Source: an uncultured Alphaproteobacteria bacterium (GTDB taxonomy: Bacteria > Pseudomonadota > Alphaproteobacteria > RF32 > CAG-239). From it: a DNA stretch of 37,463 bases. This document shows positions 1-7,505 of the stretch, piece after piece. Every line of letters starts with the position of its first letter. Within the stretch, counting starts at the first letter, position 1. Both the position numbers and the translations under genes were made by a program. The stretch is taken from NCBI GenBank assembly GCA_944392315.1, contig CALXWH010000014.1, positions 1 through 37,463 of the forward strand, read 5' to 3'. A model generated the notes under the pieces. The model made no database searches and had not been told where the DNA came from. It was given only the letters and a program-made list of their open reading frames with translations.

Positions 1-491
1 TTATTTACGGCATAAGAAAAATAAGCATTTTTATTGATTTTATAAGAAGCTATAAAATCTCGTCTGCAAAAATGGTGGTTTTTGAACGTTGCTTATTTTT
101 AGTAGATTTTGTCAGATATTTTTCTATCTTTTTAAAAGAGCTCAGATGCTCGTCTCTCCTTGTTTACGTTGTTTTATGATTTTCTTTACATTTCTGTTTT
201 TTCCTTCATATTTCTGGTGCCTCAAATACTTTCATCCTAAAATTTTTACTCCACGCTCTCTCGTTTGTATGCGTTAACTCTTGTATATACTTAAATCATT
301 TTTCTATCCCTATTTACTATTAAATTCACTTAGATTTTCTGATAATTATCTGGTGATACGCTCTTTCGCCTTCTGTCAGTACTTTTATTGACCTTAACTT
401 TTTTATTTCCACTCTACTAATCTATTATATCTCTTGCTCTCAATTTTATTTGATTTATACTGATATGTGTAATTTATTTGATGGAGTTGTT
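1..491. other. Intergenic region, no gene recognised
   Basis: This T-rich stretch has only one open frame of note on the plus strand (about 89-277). It has no ribosome binding site, and its product is dominated by Phe, as any T-rich DNA would give. I see no tRNA, no strong terminator and no tail of a gene entering from the left on either strand: the minus-strand frames hit stops within the first 60 bases. It probably contains the promoter of the acetyltransferase that starts at 492, but I cannot place it. Confidence 0.5.
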
Positions 492-1028
492 ATGAAACTT
501 GTTGAAGCTAATGATGTCAATCGCTTAAATAAAATTCAAGATTTGTACAACGAGGCTTTTCCTCAAGCTGAAAGAAAGTCTTTTTCTTTGTTGCTTAAAA
601 CGAGAGATAGCGGACATGCGGAAATTTTATCGGTAGAAAATGAAAATAACGATTTCTTAGGCTTAGCTATTACGGCTCAATACCTTGATATGGTGTTGTT
701 GGATTATTTTGCTATTGCTTCAACTCAAAGAGGTAGCGGTATCGGTTCTAAAGTTTTTCAACTCCTTAAACAGCGTTATGCTGATAAACGTTTCTTTCTT
801 GAGATTGAGCGTACGGATGTTCCGGCTGATAATCAATTTATACGCCAAAAAAGAAAAGCATTTTATTTGAAACAAGGTATGAAAAATATGCCTTTTATGG
901 TTAATCTCTGTGGTGTTGAAATGGAAATTTTAGCTCATGATTGCGAATTAAGTTTTCAAGATTATTTTGACCTTTACCACAGTTTGTTCGGAACACATAT
1001 TTCTCGGTACATTTCTTTGGCAAAATAA
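492..1028 (+). CDS. GNAT-family N-acetyltransferase
   Basis: The product (178 residues) looks like a GCN5-related acetyltransferase that moves an acetyl group from acetyl-CoA to an amine; its substrate cannot be read from the sequence. The acetyl-CoA binding signature is the QRGSGIGSKVFQLL stretch after a beta strand ending in LLDYFAIAS, near residues 75-105. A later YLKQGMKNMP segment matches the usual C-terminal part of the fold. The opening segment (YNEAFPQAERKSF) is common in single-domain bacterial GNATs. An in-frame ATG exists 42 bases upstream at 450, but the ATG at 492 has a GGAG five bases before it and starts where the domain starts, so I prefer 492. The gene stands alone and converges with the esterase at 1068. 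Family assignment is good; specificity is unknown. Confidence 0.8.
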   Translation: MKLVEANDVNRLNKIQDLYNEAFPQAERKSFSLLLKTRDSGHAEILSVENENNDFLGLAITAQYLDMVLLDYFAIASTQRGSGIGSKVFQLLKQRYADKRFFLEIERTDVPADNQFIRQKRKAFYLKQGMKNMPFMVNLCGVEMEILAHDCELSFQDYFDLYHSLFGTHISRYISLAK

Positions 1029-1067
1029 GTTGTTTCTTCCCTTTTATGATATCATTCTACTAATTCT

Positions 1068-1781
1068 TTATTGCAAAAAGTCTATCATCTTTTGTAATGC
1101 GCGAGGATTTATTTCATGAGCCATACCGCGAATCGTTTCTGCTTGCGGCTGAAACCCCAAAGATTCTAATGTTTGTTGTGTCATAAAAATACTATTTATC
1201 GGTATAACTTGGTCATTATCCCCTTGAACAAGCAAAATCTCTGGTTCAGATATAATCATATCTTCCCCAAAATCTTCCGTCAGCAGCAATGGAACTCCCG
1301 ATAATGATACAACGCGTCCCAGAGGGTTTGGATTGGTTAAACCGGTTAATAATGCCATCAGACCGCCTTGGGAAAAGCCAGCAACATCTATATTTTCATA
1401 TGGAATTTGCAAATCATTATGAATTTCATCCACTAAATCATGCAACACCACAACATTATCCACCGCATCATTTAGCATCCGTTCATACATCTTCATATTG
1501 GCCATTTCCGCACCCAATATCGGTATAACAAACCATTGATAGCCGTGATGTGGTGCGCTGTCTGGTGCGGTCGGATAGTAAAATGCCGTATTTTTGAGCG
1601 TATCCTTTAATCTATTTGTCATCCATTGCATTTGGGCTCCGCTCTGTCCGTAACCGTGAATGATGATTAAAGCCTTTTCTGGATTTTCCGGTACGTACGA
1701 CAATGTTTCTGAGGCTGAAACCGTGCTGATTTGAAAAAATAATGTTAAGACTAAAATAAAACATCTCAAAAACTTTTTCAT
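1068..1781 (-). CDS. Secreted alpha/beta-hydrolase, phospholipase/carboxylesterase type
   Basis: This is a 237-residue serine esterase of the Abhydrolase_2 (carboxylesterase/acyl-protein thioesterase-like) family. Residues 1-24 form a signal peptide (KK, hydrophobic core, cut near VSA-SE), so the enzyme acts in the periplasm or outside the cell. After it come the oxyanion-loop motif IIIHGYGQSG (residues 39-48), the nucleophile elbow GFSQGG with Ser137, the acid in QGDNDQVIP (Asp190) and the catalytic His222 in GMAHEINP, so the Ser-Asp-His triad is complete. The family hydrolyses short acyl esters or lysophospholipids; the real substrate here is not known. The cytoplasmic members normally lack a signal peptide, so export is a notable variation. 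It is followed on the same strand by hydE-mnmA but separated by about 50 bases, so co-transcription is possible but not shown. Confidence 0.82.
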   Translation of the reverse strand: MKKFLRCFILVLTLFFQISTVSASETLSYVPENPEKALIIIHGYGQSGAQMQWMTNRLKDTLKNTAFYYPTAPDSAPHHGYQWFVIPILGAEMANMKMYERMLNDAVDNVVVLHDLVDEIHNDLQIPYENIDVAGFSQGGLMALLTGLTNPNPLGRVVSLSGVPLLLTEDFGEDMIISEPEILLVQGDNDQVIPINSIFMTQQTLESLGFQPQAETIRGMAHEINPRALQKMIDFLQ

Positions 1782-1829
1782 TTTCTTCTCCTTATTTATC
1801 TAGAGTATCGTATTTTTCTTAATATCACC

Positions 1830-2831
1830 TTAAATTTTATTTTTGCGTTGGTGCGAACCGTATCCTTGACCAATACAGCGGCCGATACTCTCTATTTTTT
1901 TCACAATATCACTTTGGGTAAAACCCTCTATCGGTTTATGCGGGTACAACTCATATAATTTCATATATTCACCACTGTTCACATTGGGCATCACCACATT
2001 GGCTCCGGCTTGTAACGCTTTTATACGTCCTTGGGGATGTAAACTTTCCATAGCGGTTGTAGCCGGAATATTGATATCAGGCATCAGCAAGCGCATTACG
2101 GCCATGGTGCGCAGAGATAATTCTAACGTTCCGCCTTGTTCTTTGGCCAAAGGTGTTTGGGGATGTGGGATAAAGGGACCAATCCCTGCCATATCTACGC
2201 CTATTGCTTTTAAAAATAATAAATCGTCAGCGATACTTTCAATACTTTGCTTTGGCAACCCGACCATTATTCCGGAGCCTAATTCATACCCCAACTCTTT
2301 TATCATCATTAAGCACTCATAACGGTGTTGCCAGCTCATATTCGGATCTAACTTATGATACAACTCCTTATCGGTCGTTTCTATGCGCATTAAGTAACGA
2401 TCCGCACCGGCCTCGCGGAAAGCCTTATATTCCTCGTATGTACGTTCGCCGATGCTTAAGGTTATCGCAACATCAAATTTTTTTATCTGTTCAATGATGC
2501 GGCTCATACGCTCTTTATTATAATACATATCCTCGCCGGATTGCATCACTATGGTCTTAAACCCCATTTGTGCCGCTTTTTGTGCGGTTGATACGATTTC
2601 TTCCTCCGTCATATGATAGCGGCAAACAGATTTATTATCTTTCCTAATACCGCAATATAAGCAATTATTGCGACAAATATTAGAAAATTCTATCAAGCCG
2701 CGCAGGTGCACCTCATCCCCGACGGCTTCTTTACGCACCCTATCTGCTTGCTCCCAGAGTTGTTGCTCATGTTGTTCATCTGACAGCAAGCGAATTATTT
2801 CTTGCTTATTCAGCAACATCTGTTGCACCAT
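1830..2831 (-). CDS. hydE: [FeFe]-hydrogenase maturase HydE, radical SAM
   Basis: HydE is a radical-SAM enzyme that helps build the dithiomethylamine-bridged diiron subcluster of [FeFe] hydrogenase, together with HydF and HydG. The protein has the radical-SAM cysteines CRNNCLYC (C53, C57, C60) and family blocks such as LRGLIEFSNICR, VMQSGED, RIETTDKELY, GSGIMVGLPKQ and GIGPFIPHPQTPL, and its 333 residues fit the family. A biotin synthase or PylB would differ in these blocks. The start at 2831 lies inside the end of mnmA (26-base overlap); an ATG at 2819 is an alternative. The GGAGG about 11 bases upstream favours 2831. Overlap with mnmA implies translational coupling. No hydF, hydG or hydrogenase gene lies in this window, so its partners must be elsewhere. 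Confidence 0.9.
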   Translation of the reverse strand: MVQQMLLNKQEIIRLLSDEQHEQQLWEQADRVRKEAVGDEVHLRGLIEFSNICRNNCLYCGIRKDNKSVCRYHMTEEEIVSTAQKAAQMGFKTIVMQSGEDMYYNKERMSRIIEQIKKFDVAITLSIGERTYEEYKAFREAGADRYLMRIETTDKELYHKLDPNMSWQHRYECLMMIKELGYELGSGIMVGLPKQSIESIADDLLFLKAIGVDMAGIGPFIPHPQTPLAKEQGGTLELSLRTMAVMRLLMPDINIPATTAMESLHPQGRIKALQAGANVVMPNVNSGEYMKLYELYPHKPIEGFTQSDIVKKIESIGRCIGQGYGSHQRKNKI

Positions 2832-3897
2832 CTATAAACCCGCCTCCCAAGACATAACCTTCGTCATCATAGAAAACGGCAGATTGTCCGGCAGCTACTG
2901 CTTTTTGTTTTTCAAAAAAGCGTATGTAGGCGCTATCTTCCCTATTGGGAATAAATTCTGCCGCGACTTGAGCTTGAGATGAGCGTAAACGCACCTTTAT
3001 CTCTGTTTTTTCTTTTAACGGCGGGCATGACAACCAGGTCAGTTCTTTGGCCAATAATGCCTCTTTGTAGCATTCTTCTTCATAGCCTAAAACAACTTCA
3101 TTTTTATCTTTATCTAATTTTATGACATAAAGCGGGCGATCGGCACTAATGCCTAAACCACGGCGCTGACCTATTGTATAATTCCATATACCTTTATGCC
3201 TGCCTAAAACTTTTCCTCTAGAATTTACAAAGTTTCCCTCTTTTGGTGTCGTTTGCAGAATATCATTGATATCTCCGGTATAAAAATCTTGGCTATCCGG
3301 TTTATCGCTAACATTTATGCCATATTTACGAGCAATTTCTCGGACTTCCGTCTTTGTATATTCCCCAAGCGGCATCATTATCTTTGCCAGTTGCTCTTGT
3401 TTGAGGCGATATAAAAAATAACTTTGATCTTTTTTGAGGTCTACGGCTTGGCGCAGCTGATACCTTTGCAAATCTTCGTTATAGGATAATCTGGCATAGT
3501 GTCCGGTGGCAAATTTATCAAACTCTATCCCCTGCTCTTTTGCACTGCGGGGAAGCGCTTCAAACTTTATTGTTGCATTGCAGATAACGCATGGATTTGG
3601 CGTTCTGCCAGACATATATTCTTGCTTAAAGTTTTCAAGAACCAGCTTTTGATACTGTTTGCTGCAATCTATCACATGATACGGAATATCCAGTTTTTGA
3701 CAGACCTCTTGGGCGGCTTTGATATCTTCCTCTTCATGTGGGGAAAAACATCCTTCTTTTTGGGTATTTATTTTATAATTCAGTTCTTTGTCCCATATGG
3801 ACATTGTTGCGCCGATCACATCATAACCTTTATCTTTTAGTATACACGCAACGGTGGAGGAATCGACGCCTCCGCTCATTCCAACTAATATTTTCAT
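2806..3897 (-). CDS. mnmA: tRNA-uridine 2-sulfurtransferase MnmA, CxxC variant
   Basis: MnmA thiolates U34 of the tRNAs for Lys, Glu and Gln. The 363-residue protein has the PP-loop ATP-binding motif SGGVDSS (8-14), the TGHYAR block (131-136), the KKDQSYFLY block and the TIGQRRGLG loop. Two points are unusual. Where the standard enzyme has NPDxLCN, this one has NPCVICN, giving a C103-xx-C106 pair. The second catalytic cysteine, normally in a DSTGICF-like motif, is absent: the matching stretch is DSQDFYTGD (201-209). This version, with 'NPCxxCN' and 'SQDF', resembles forms I associate with strict anaerobes, and may use an Fe-S cluster rather than a persulfide relay (inference). It overlaps hydE by 26 bases on the same strand. 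Confidence 0.92.
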   Translation of the reverse strand: MKILVGMSGGVDSSTVACILKDKGYDVIGATMSIWDKELNYKINTQKEGCFSPHEEEDIKAAQEVCQKLDIPYHVIDCSKQYQKLVLENFKQEYMSGRTPNPCVICNATIKFEALPRSAKEQGIEFDKFATGHYARLSYNEDLQRYQLRQAVDLKKDQSYFLYRLKQEQLAKIMMPLGEYTKTEVREIARKYGINVSDKPDSQDFYTGDINDILQTTPKEGNFVNSRGKVLGRHKGIWNYTIGQRRGLGISADRPLYVIKLDKDKNEVVLGYEEECYKEALLAKELTWLSCPPLKEKTEIKVRLRSSQAQVAAEFIPNREDSAYIRFFEKQKAVAAGQSAVFYDDEGYVLGGGFIDGATDVAE

Positions 3898-3968
3898 TTA
3901 TTTCCTCATAGTGAAACGGTTAATTTTTTTCACCAAAGAAATATAAAAATTCAAAGTTTTTACTTTCT

Positions 3969-3982
3969 TTGACCTTGGTCAA
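3969..3982. promoter_or_regulatory. Perfect dyad in mnmA / membrane-gene divergent region
   Basis: TTGACCTTGGTCAA is a perfect 14-base palindrome placed about 70 bases upstream of mnmA (minus strand) and 150 bases upstream of the small lipoprotein gene at 4134. It lies in the only divergent promoter region of this part of the window, so an operator is plausible. No regulator can be named. Confidence 0.3.
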
Positions 3983-4133
3983 TATAAATTAGCTTTTATT
4001 TTTTGGCAATAAAAAATTTAGCATCTTCTTGGCTATCCCCATTTACACTTCTAATCATTTTGTTTTTTATTGACAAAAAAATATTTCCGACTATAGTTGT
4101 TGGTGTTTAATTTAAGTTTATTCTAATTATTGT

Positions 4134-4406
4134 ATGAAAGTTTTATTATGTTTGCTGTTTTCGGTGTTATTAACATCGTGCAGCGGTGATTTATTAAGGG
4201 TATCAGACACTCCAAAGTTCGCATTTCTTTTTATTGTGTGTATTACCATCGGTGCCTTTTTAGGATACGTGATTGGAACTCGTCCTATTACGGCAATACC
4301 GACAAGAGGTAAATATGTCATCAAAAAAAGGATTATTCCTTGTTTATTTCTCGGCATGTTTATCGGAGGACTTTTTTCCTATATTCTTGGATTGATGTTT
4401 TTTTAA
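4134..4406 (+). CDS. Small membrane lipoprotein, pair member 1
   Basis: This is a 90-residue hydrophobic protein of unknown function. The N-terminus is a lipoprotein-type signal with lipobox LTSC (lipidated Cys at 16). Two further membrane helices follow (about 29-49 and 66-88), separated by a short positively charged loop. The second half has the pattern LGY, then a proline, then IPCLF and GG, which recurs in the next gene, so the two look like diverged tandem copies. There is no strong Shine-Dalgarno sequence. Only 12 bases separate its stop from the following gene, so they are probably co-transcribed. I do not recognise the family. Confidence 0.6.
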   Translation: MKVLLCLLFSVLLTSCSGDLLRVSDTPKFAFLFIVCITIGAFLGYVIGTRPITAIPTRGKYVIKKRIIPCLFLGMFIGGLFSYILGLMFF

Positions 4407-4418
4407 TACTGCAATAAT

Positions 4419-4691
4419 ATGAAAACACTGGTTTTGTCTGCATCTTTGTTGACCGGAGGAACTAATTGGTTCTATCCTGAATACCTTGGTACTTATATCC
4501 TTTTTACACTCGTCGGCTTTATTGTTGGCGCTGGCTTGGGCTACTTTTTCGCTAAAATGCCTAATTTTGATTATGTGGAGCAAACTTTTACGCTGAAAGA
4601 ACTTCTTCCTTGTATGTTTGTTTGGGGGGTAATTTTAGCCGGAATGGCATTTTTTATTGCTCATCTTTGTATCTTGAGCTGGGTGTATTGA
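4419..4691 (+). CDS. Small membrane protein, pair member 2
   Basis: This 90-residue membrane protein of unknown function has two helices (about 24-45 and 62-85). It shares with the preceding gene the arrangement of a glycine-rich first helix ending in GLGYFF, a proline, a short charged loop, LLPCMF and a glycine-containing second helix. This supports an old duplication. Unlike its neighbour it lacks a lipobox. A good rho-independent terminator follows 17 bases after its stop, closing a two-gene unit. There is no clear ribosome binding site. Confidence 0.6.
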   Translation: MKTLVLSASLLTGGTNWFYPEYLGTYILFTLVGFIVGAGLGYFFAKMPNFDYVEQTFTLKELLPCMFVWGVILAGMAFFIAHLCILSWVY

Positions 4692-4708
4692 GTTTATTTC
4701 TCTTTGGG

Positions 4709-4740
4709 GAGCCGGAAGTTTTTTCTTTCGGCTCTTTTTT
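4709..4740 (+). terminator. Rho-independent terminator
   Basis: The stem GAGCCGGAAG / CTTTCGGCTC (10 pairs, one G-U) has a T6 loop and is followed by T6. It ends the two-gene membrane-protein unit. Confidence 0.85.
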
Positions 4741-4821
4741 CTTAAACAAAATCTTGACAAAATGTTACTCCGGTGGTATATATGGTTTAAATTTGTTTTT
4801 ATCAAAAAAAGGTTACTGCAA

Positions 4822-6288
4822 ATGCCACAATCAAATAATGTCAGACACTATGACAAAGATTTACTTAGAACCATTGTTGTTTCCCAACAAGGTATAGATG
4901 TTAATTATGACCCTAAAACTGTTTTTGGCGGATATGCCAGAGTGGTTGAAGATCAAAGCGCCTCCTTCTTGGAAGATTATCTTAACGGTGAAATTAGTTT
5001 GGAACCGGGTACTGAAGAGCTGATGCATAGTTTCTTTGCTTCTCTAAAAAAATCTAAATATCGCCGTATTGCCAAGCTCGTTCAAAAGGCCGAAGATAAA
5101 TTTAAACAAACGGCTATTCAACAATTTAAAGAAACTGAAAAAGCCAAAGCTTTTAAGGATACTCGTTTTAAAATTCTTAACAGCAAAAAAGAAGCTGCTC
5201 ATTTGAGCTCTAAGGATATGCTGTTAATTGCTTCTTTGCTTAAAGAAGATTTGGGGTATTCTACGGCTAAATTGCAAGATAAATTGAGAAGTTTTGCTAT
5301 GGAGAAAATTCGCAAAACTCTTGCCGGAGAAATTCCTCAAGATGCCGATTTTGAAAAATTAGCTGAAGGATTTGGAACTTATCAGCAAAAACAAGCTGTT
5401 CATGCTAAATTGCACCCTCAACCGTCACAAAAAAAAGAAGTTATTGATGAACCCCCGTTTTCGGCTCGTATTGTTTCTCTTGACAACTCCAAACCTCTTA
5501 AATCTAGCAAAACAGAAACACAATCACCTAAGACCGCAGCAAAATCACCTAAAACTACAGCTTCTGCTCCTGAGAAGAAAAATCCGGTTGATAATAAAAA
5601 ACAGATTAAACAGAAAAAAGAAAAGAAATCACGCGGTCTTTTTGCAAAAGCTTGGAAGTGGACCAAGAGAACAGCCATTGTTGCCGGATTGGCTGCATTG
5701 GGATTTTTAGGTGGTCATTTGATAAAAAGTCAATTTGGCAATTCTGCTGATACCTCAAACAAAGAAAATAAAGCCAAAACAGAAGTGCAAGTCAAAACTC
5801 CGGCTAAAGAAAAACAGACTGTTGATAAGACCAAAACGGCAGATTTTTCTAAAGAGATGACTGCGCTTGAGAAAGCATATAAAAATCGCTTTGATACTTC
5901 GTTGGAAATCATTTTAGGCGCACAAAAGCGCGACAAATTATACCAACAAATTGATAAGTTGGCTCAAGCCGGAAAAATTCAATATAAAGACGGCACAACG
6001 CGCGAGTGGTATGCTCATGCTTTCACGATGTATGACCAATTAGCTCCGTATTCTAAGGAAAATAAAGTTATTAAGAGCTTGCTTTCCGGTCATGATGTTG
6101 ACAAAGACTACATCAACTCTTTGGTAGTTAAATCAGGTAGAAACGGAAAAGGTATTGAAGCTTCCGGTAAATATAGCTCCTTTGACAAAGCTTCAAAGAC
6201 CTTGCAACAAAAGCATATCAAAAACAGAAAGGCTGTTAAGATGGCGGAGAAGGCTGCTCAAATGGCTAAATCACAACAGTCTCGCTAG
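4822..6288 (+). CDS. Lysine-rich single-pass membrane protein, unknown
   Basis: This protein of about 488 residues is not recognised. Order of parts: an alpha-helical, charged N-terminal region (1-~210); a low-complexity Lys/Ser/Thr/Pro stretch with repeated SPKT units (~225-285); a basic patch KKEKKSRG; one membrane helix (IVAGLAALGFLGG, ~300-312); then a second K/E-rich linker and a helical C-terminal domain (~350-488). The absence of an N-terminal signal means the first part is probably cytoplasmic and the last part periplasmic, which resembles envelope-spanning scaffolds or regulators. An upstream in-frame ATG at 4762 would add 20 residues (Trp/Phe/Lys-rich) overlapping the region just after the previous terminator. 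I chose 4822 because AAAAAAGG precedes it and the protein character begins there. A terminator follows. Confidence 0.75.
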   Translation: MPQSNNVRHYDKDLLRTIVVSQQGIDVNYDPKTVFGGYARVVEDQSASFLEDYLNGEISLEPGTEELMHSFFASLKKSKYRRIAKLVQKAEDKFKQTAIQQFKETEKAKAFKDTRFKILNSKKEAAHLSSKDMLLIASLLKEDLGYSTAKLQDKLRSFAMEKIRKTLAGEIPQDADFEKLAEGFGTYQQKQAVHAKLHPQPSQKKEVIDEPPFSARIVSLDNSKPLKSSKTETQSPKTAAKSPKTTASAPEKKNPVDNKKQIKQKKEKKSRGLFAKAWKWTKRTAIVAGLAALGFLGGHLIKSQFGNSADTSNKENKAKTEVQVKTPAKEKQTVDKTKTADFSKEMTALEKAYKNRFDTSLEIILGAQKRDKLYQQIDKLAQAGKIQYKDGTTREWYAHAFTMYDQLAPYSKENKVIKSLLSGHDVDKDYINSLVVKSGRNGKGIEASGKYSSFDKASKTLQQKHIKNRKAVKMAEKAAQMAKSQQSR

Positions 6289-6305
6289 ATGTTGTTGATT
6301 ATGTA

Positions 6306-6340
6306 AAAAAAAAGCTCCCTCTTTCTGGGAGTTTTTTTTA
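6306..6340 (+). terminator. Rho-independent terminator
   Basis: The short stem CTCCC / GGGAG is extended by A-T pairs, with an A-run before it and T8 after. It terminates the 4822 gene. The A/T symmetry means it may also stop transcripts arriving from the minus strand. Confidence 0.75.
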
Positions 6341-6369
6341 TTTTTTATGAAACTTACCCTATATCGTTC

Positions 6370-6912
6370 TTATGCACAACTTTCTTCTTTCAACAACTCT
6401 TTAACTAGCTTTTTGCCGATTTCCGTATGAATATTGTTTTGGGCTGATTGCTTAAATTCTTCCCAATCTCTATCCGGATATTGCTTTTGATAATATAAAA
6501 CTTGTGCCAACATATCTATTTTATCTAAATCATGAGCCAGTTTCGCTTCCAGTGTCTGGTTTGCCTCATATTCTCTAAATAATTCTGATAAAAGAGGAAA
6601 GTCTGCGGCGTTTGCAATTTCATCCATAGCTTGTTGCTCTCTTTCCCCTTTCATGGAGTAGGCGGCATCTTTAGGAGTAATGTCGCCAATCTTACTTTCT
6701 GCCAAATCATGGCAGATACATAATTTTATAATACGGTCAAAATCATACTCGGTGTTTTCTGATTGGGTTGACAAATACAAGGCCATTAATGTCATCTGCC
6801 AGCTATGCGCACCGACTGTTTCCGCATTATTTATATTCATCCTTAGCCATCCGCTGCGGGGCAGATGTTTAATTTTTTCCGAATACTCTAATAAATGTTT
6901 TAAATGTGTCAT
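6370..6912 (-). CDS. HD-domain phosphohydrolase (YfbR/HDDC2-like)
   Basis: This 180-residue HD-superfamily protein resembles 5'-deoxynucleotidases of the YfbR/HDDC2 type, which remove phosphate from nucleoside monophosphates. Metal-binding residues are visible: His36 in GAHSW, His68-Asp69 in CICHDLAE, Glu72, Asp77 in KIGDI and Asp130 in AHDLDKIDM. The Trp/Arg-rich start (HLPRSGWLR) and the GAHSW block are typical of this subfamily, and length is normal. Forty bases upstream on the same strand lies the thioredoxin-fold gene at 6953, so the two may form an operon. The exact nucleotide substrate is inferred from the family only. Confidence 0.82.
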   Translation of the reverse strand: MTHLKHLLEYSEKIKHLPRSGWLRMNINNAETVGAHSWQMTLMALYLSTQSENTEYDFDRIIKLCICHDLAESKIGDITPKDAAYSMKGEREQQAMDEIANAADFPLLSELFREYEANQTLEAKLAHDLDKIDMLAQVLYYQKQYPDRDWEEFKQSAQNNIHTEIGKKLVKELLKEESCA

Positions 6913-6952
6913 TTTTGCCCTTTCGTTGTGCTTGATATGGTATCTTTTCTAT

Positions 6953-7207
6953 TTATTTTATCAAGCGCATTTTTTGCAATATCTGGAGTAATTCTTCTTT
7001 TTTGGGGCAACGTCTGCTATACACAACGCGGCTATTTATTACAATTTGCGGCGGATATAAAATACGCAAGCGGTATAAATCTTCAAACCGATTTATCCTT
7101 TCTATCGTATAGCTTAAGTGCTGTTCTTGCAGAACTCCTTCTACAATATTATAGGTTGCATCATAATCAGGATGTGTTTGCGGGCAATAAATTTTCACAT
7201 TCAACAT
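6953..7207 (-). CDS. Small thioredoxin-fold protein lacking the CxxC
   Basis: This is an 84-residue protein with the layout of the small thioredoxin-like family (Thioredoxin_3): beta strand VKIYCP, helix to about residue 28, strand LSYTIERI, then the cis-proline segment YPPQIVIN, strand RVVYSRR and a final helix. The usual active site CxxC would fall just after the first strand; here the sequence is CPQTHP, with one Cys only. It is therefore either a monothiol form or not a dithiol oxidoreductase. It sits just upstream of the HD gene on the same strand. The fold call is by pattern, not by search. Confidence 0.6.
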   Translation of the reverse strand: MLNVKIYCPQTHPDYDATYNIVEGVLQEQHLSYTIERINRFEDLYRLRILYPPQIVINSRVVYSRRCPKKEELLQILQKMRLIK

Positions 7208-7505
7208 TTAATTTCTCCTATCTGTTGTTATTATGGAGATGAAAATACTGAATGTGAAATTATTCCGTTTTTAGCATAACATTGTATATATTTTGGATAT
7301 TTGGTGAAATCTTTTTTGCGGTAATTTTATTGCGAATCTTGCTTTTTTGATGATATTGGGCGCCTTACTCCCAAATTTCTATAATTCTTTTGTTTTATTT
7401 CATATATTTAGAAAAATTTTACTCTTAGTACGAATCATTCTTTTTATCTCTTAAATACAAAAAAGGAGGCTCACAATAAGCCTCCTTAATTTTAATCAAT
7501 CCTTT
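7208..7505. other. Intergenic region
   Basis: It holds the promoter side of the 7207 gene and, at its right end, the minus-strand terminator at 7459-7487. The rest is AT-rich with no open frame carrying a ribosome binding site and no recognisable RNA. Confidence 0.5.
7459..7487 (-). terminator. Rho-independent terminator of the Arg-rich protein gene
   Basis: Read on the minus strand: stem AAGGAGGCT / AGCCTCCTT (9 perfect pairs), 7-base loop, then a T6 run. It lies 18 bases after the stop of the 7506 gene. Confidence 0.9.

Noticed and set aside
89..277. 62-codon plus-strand frame in the first intergenic region
   Set aside because: No ribosome binding site, and composition is Phe/Leu as expected of T-rich DNA.
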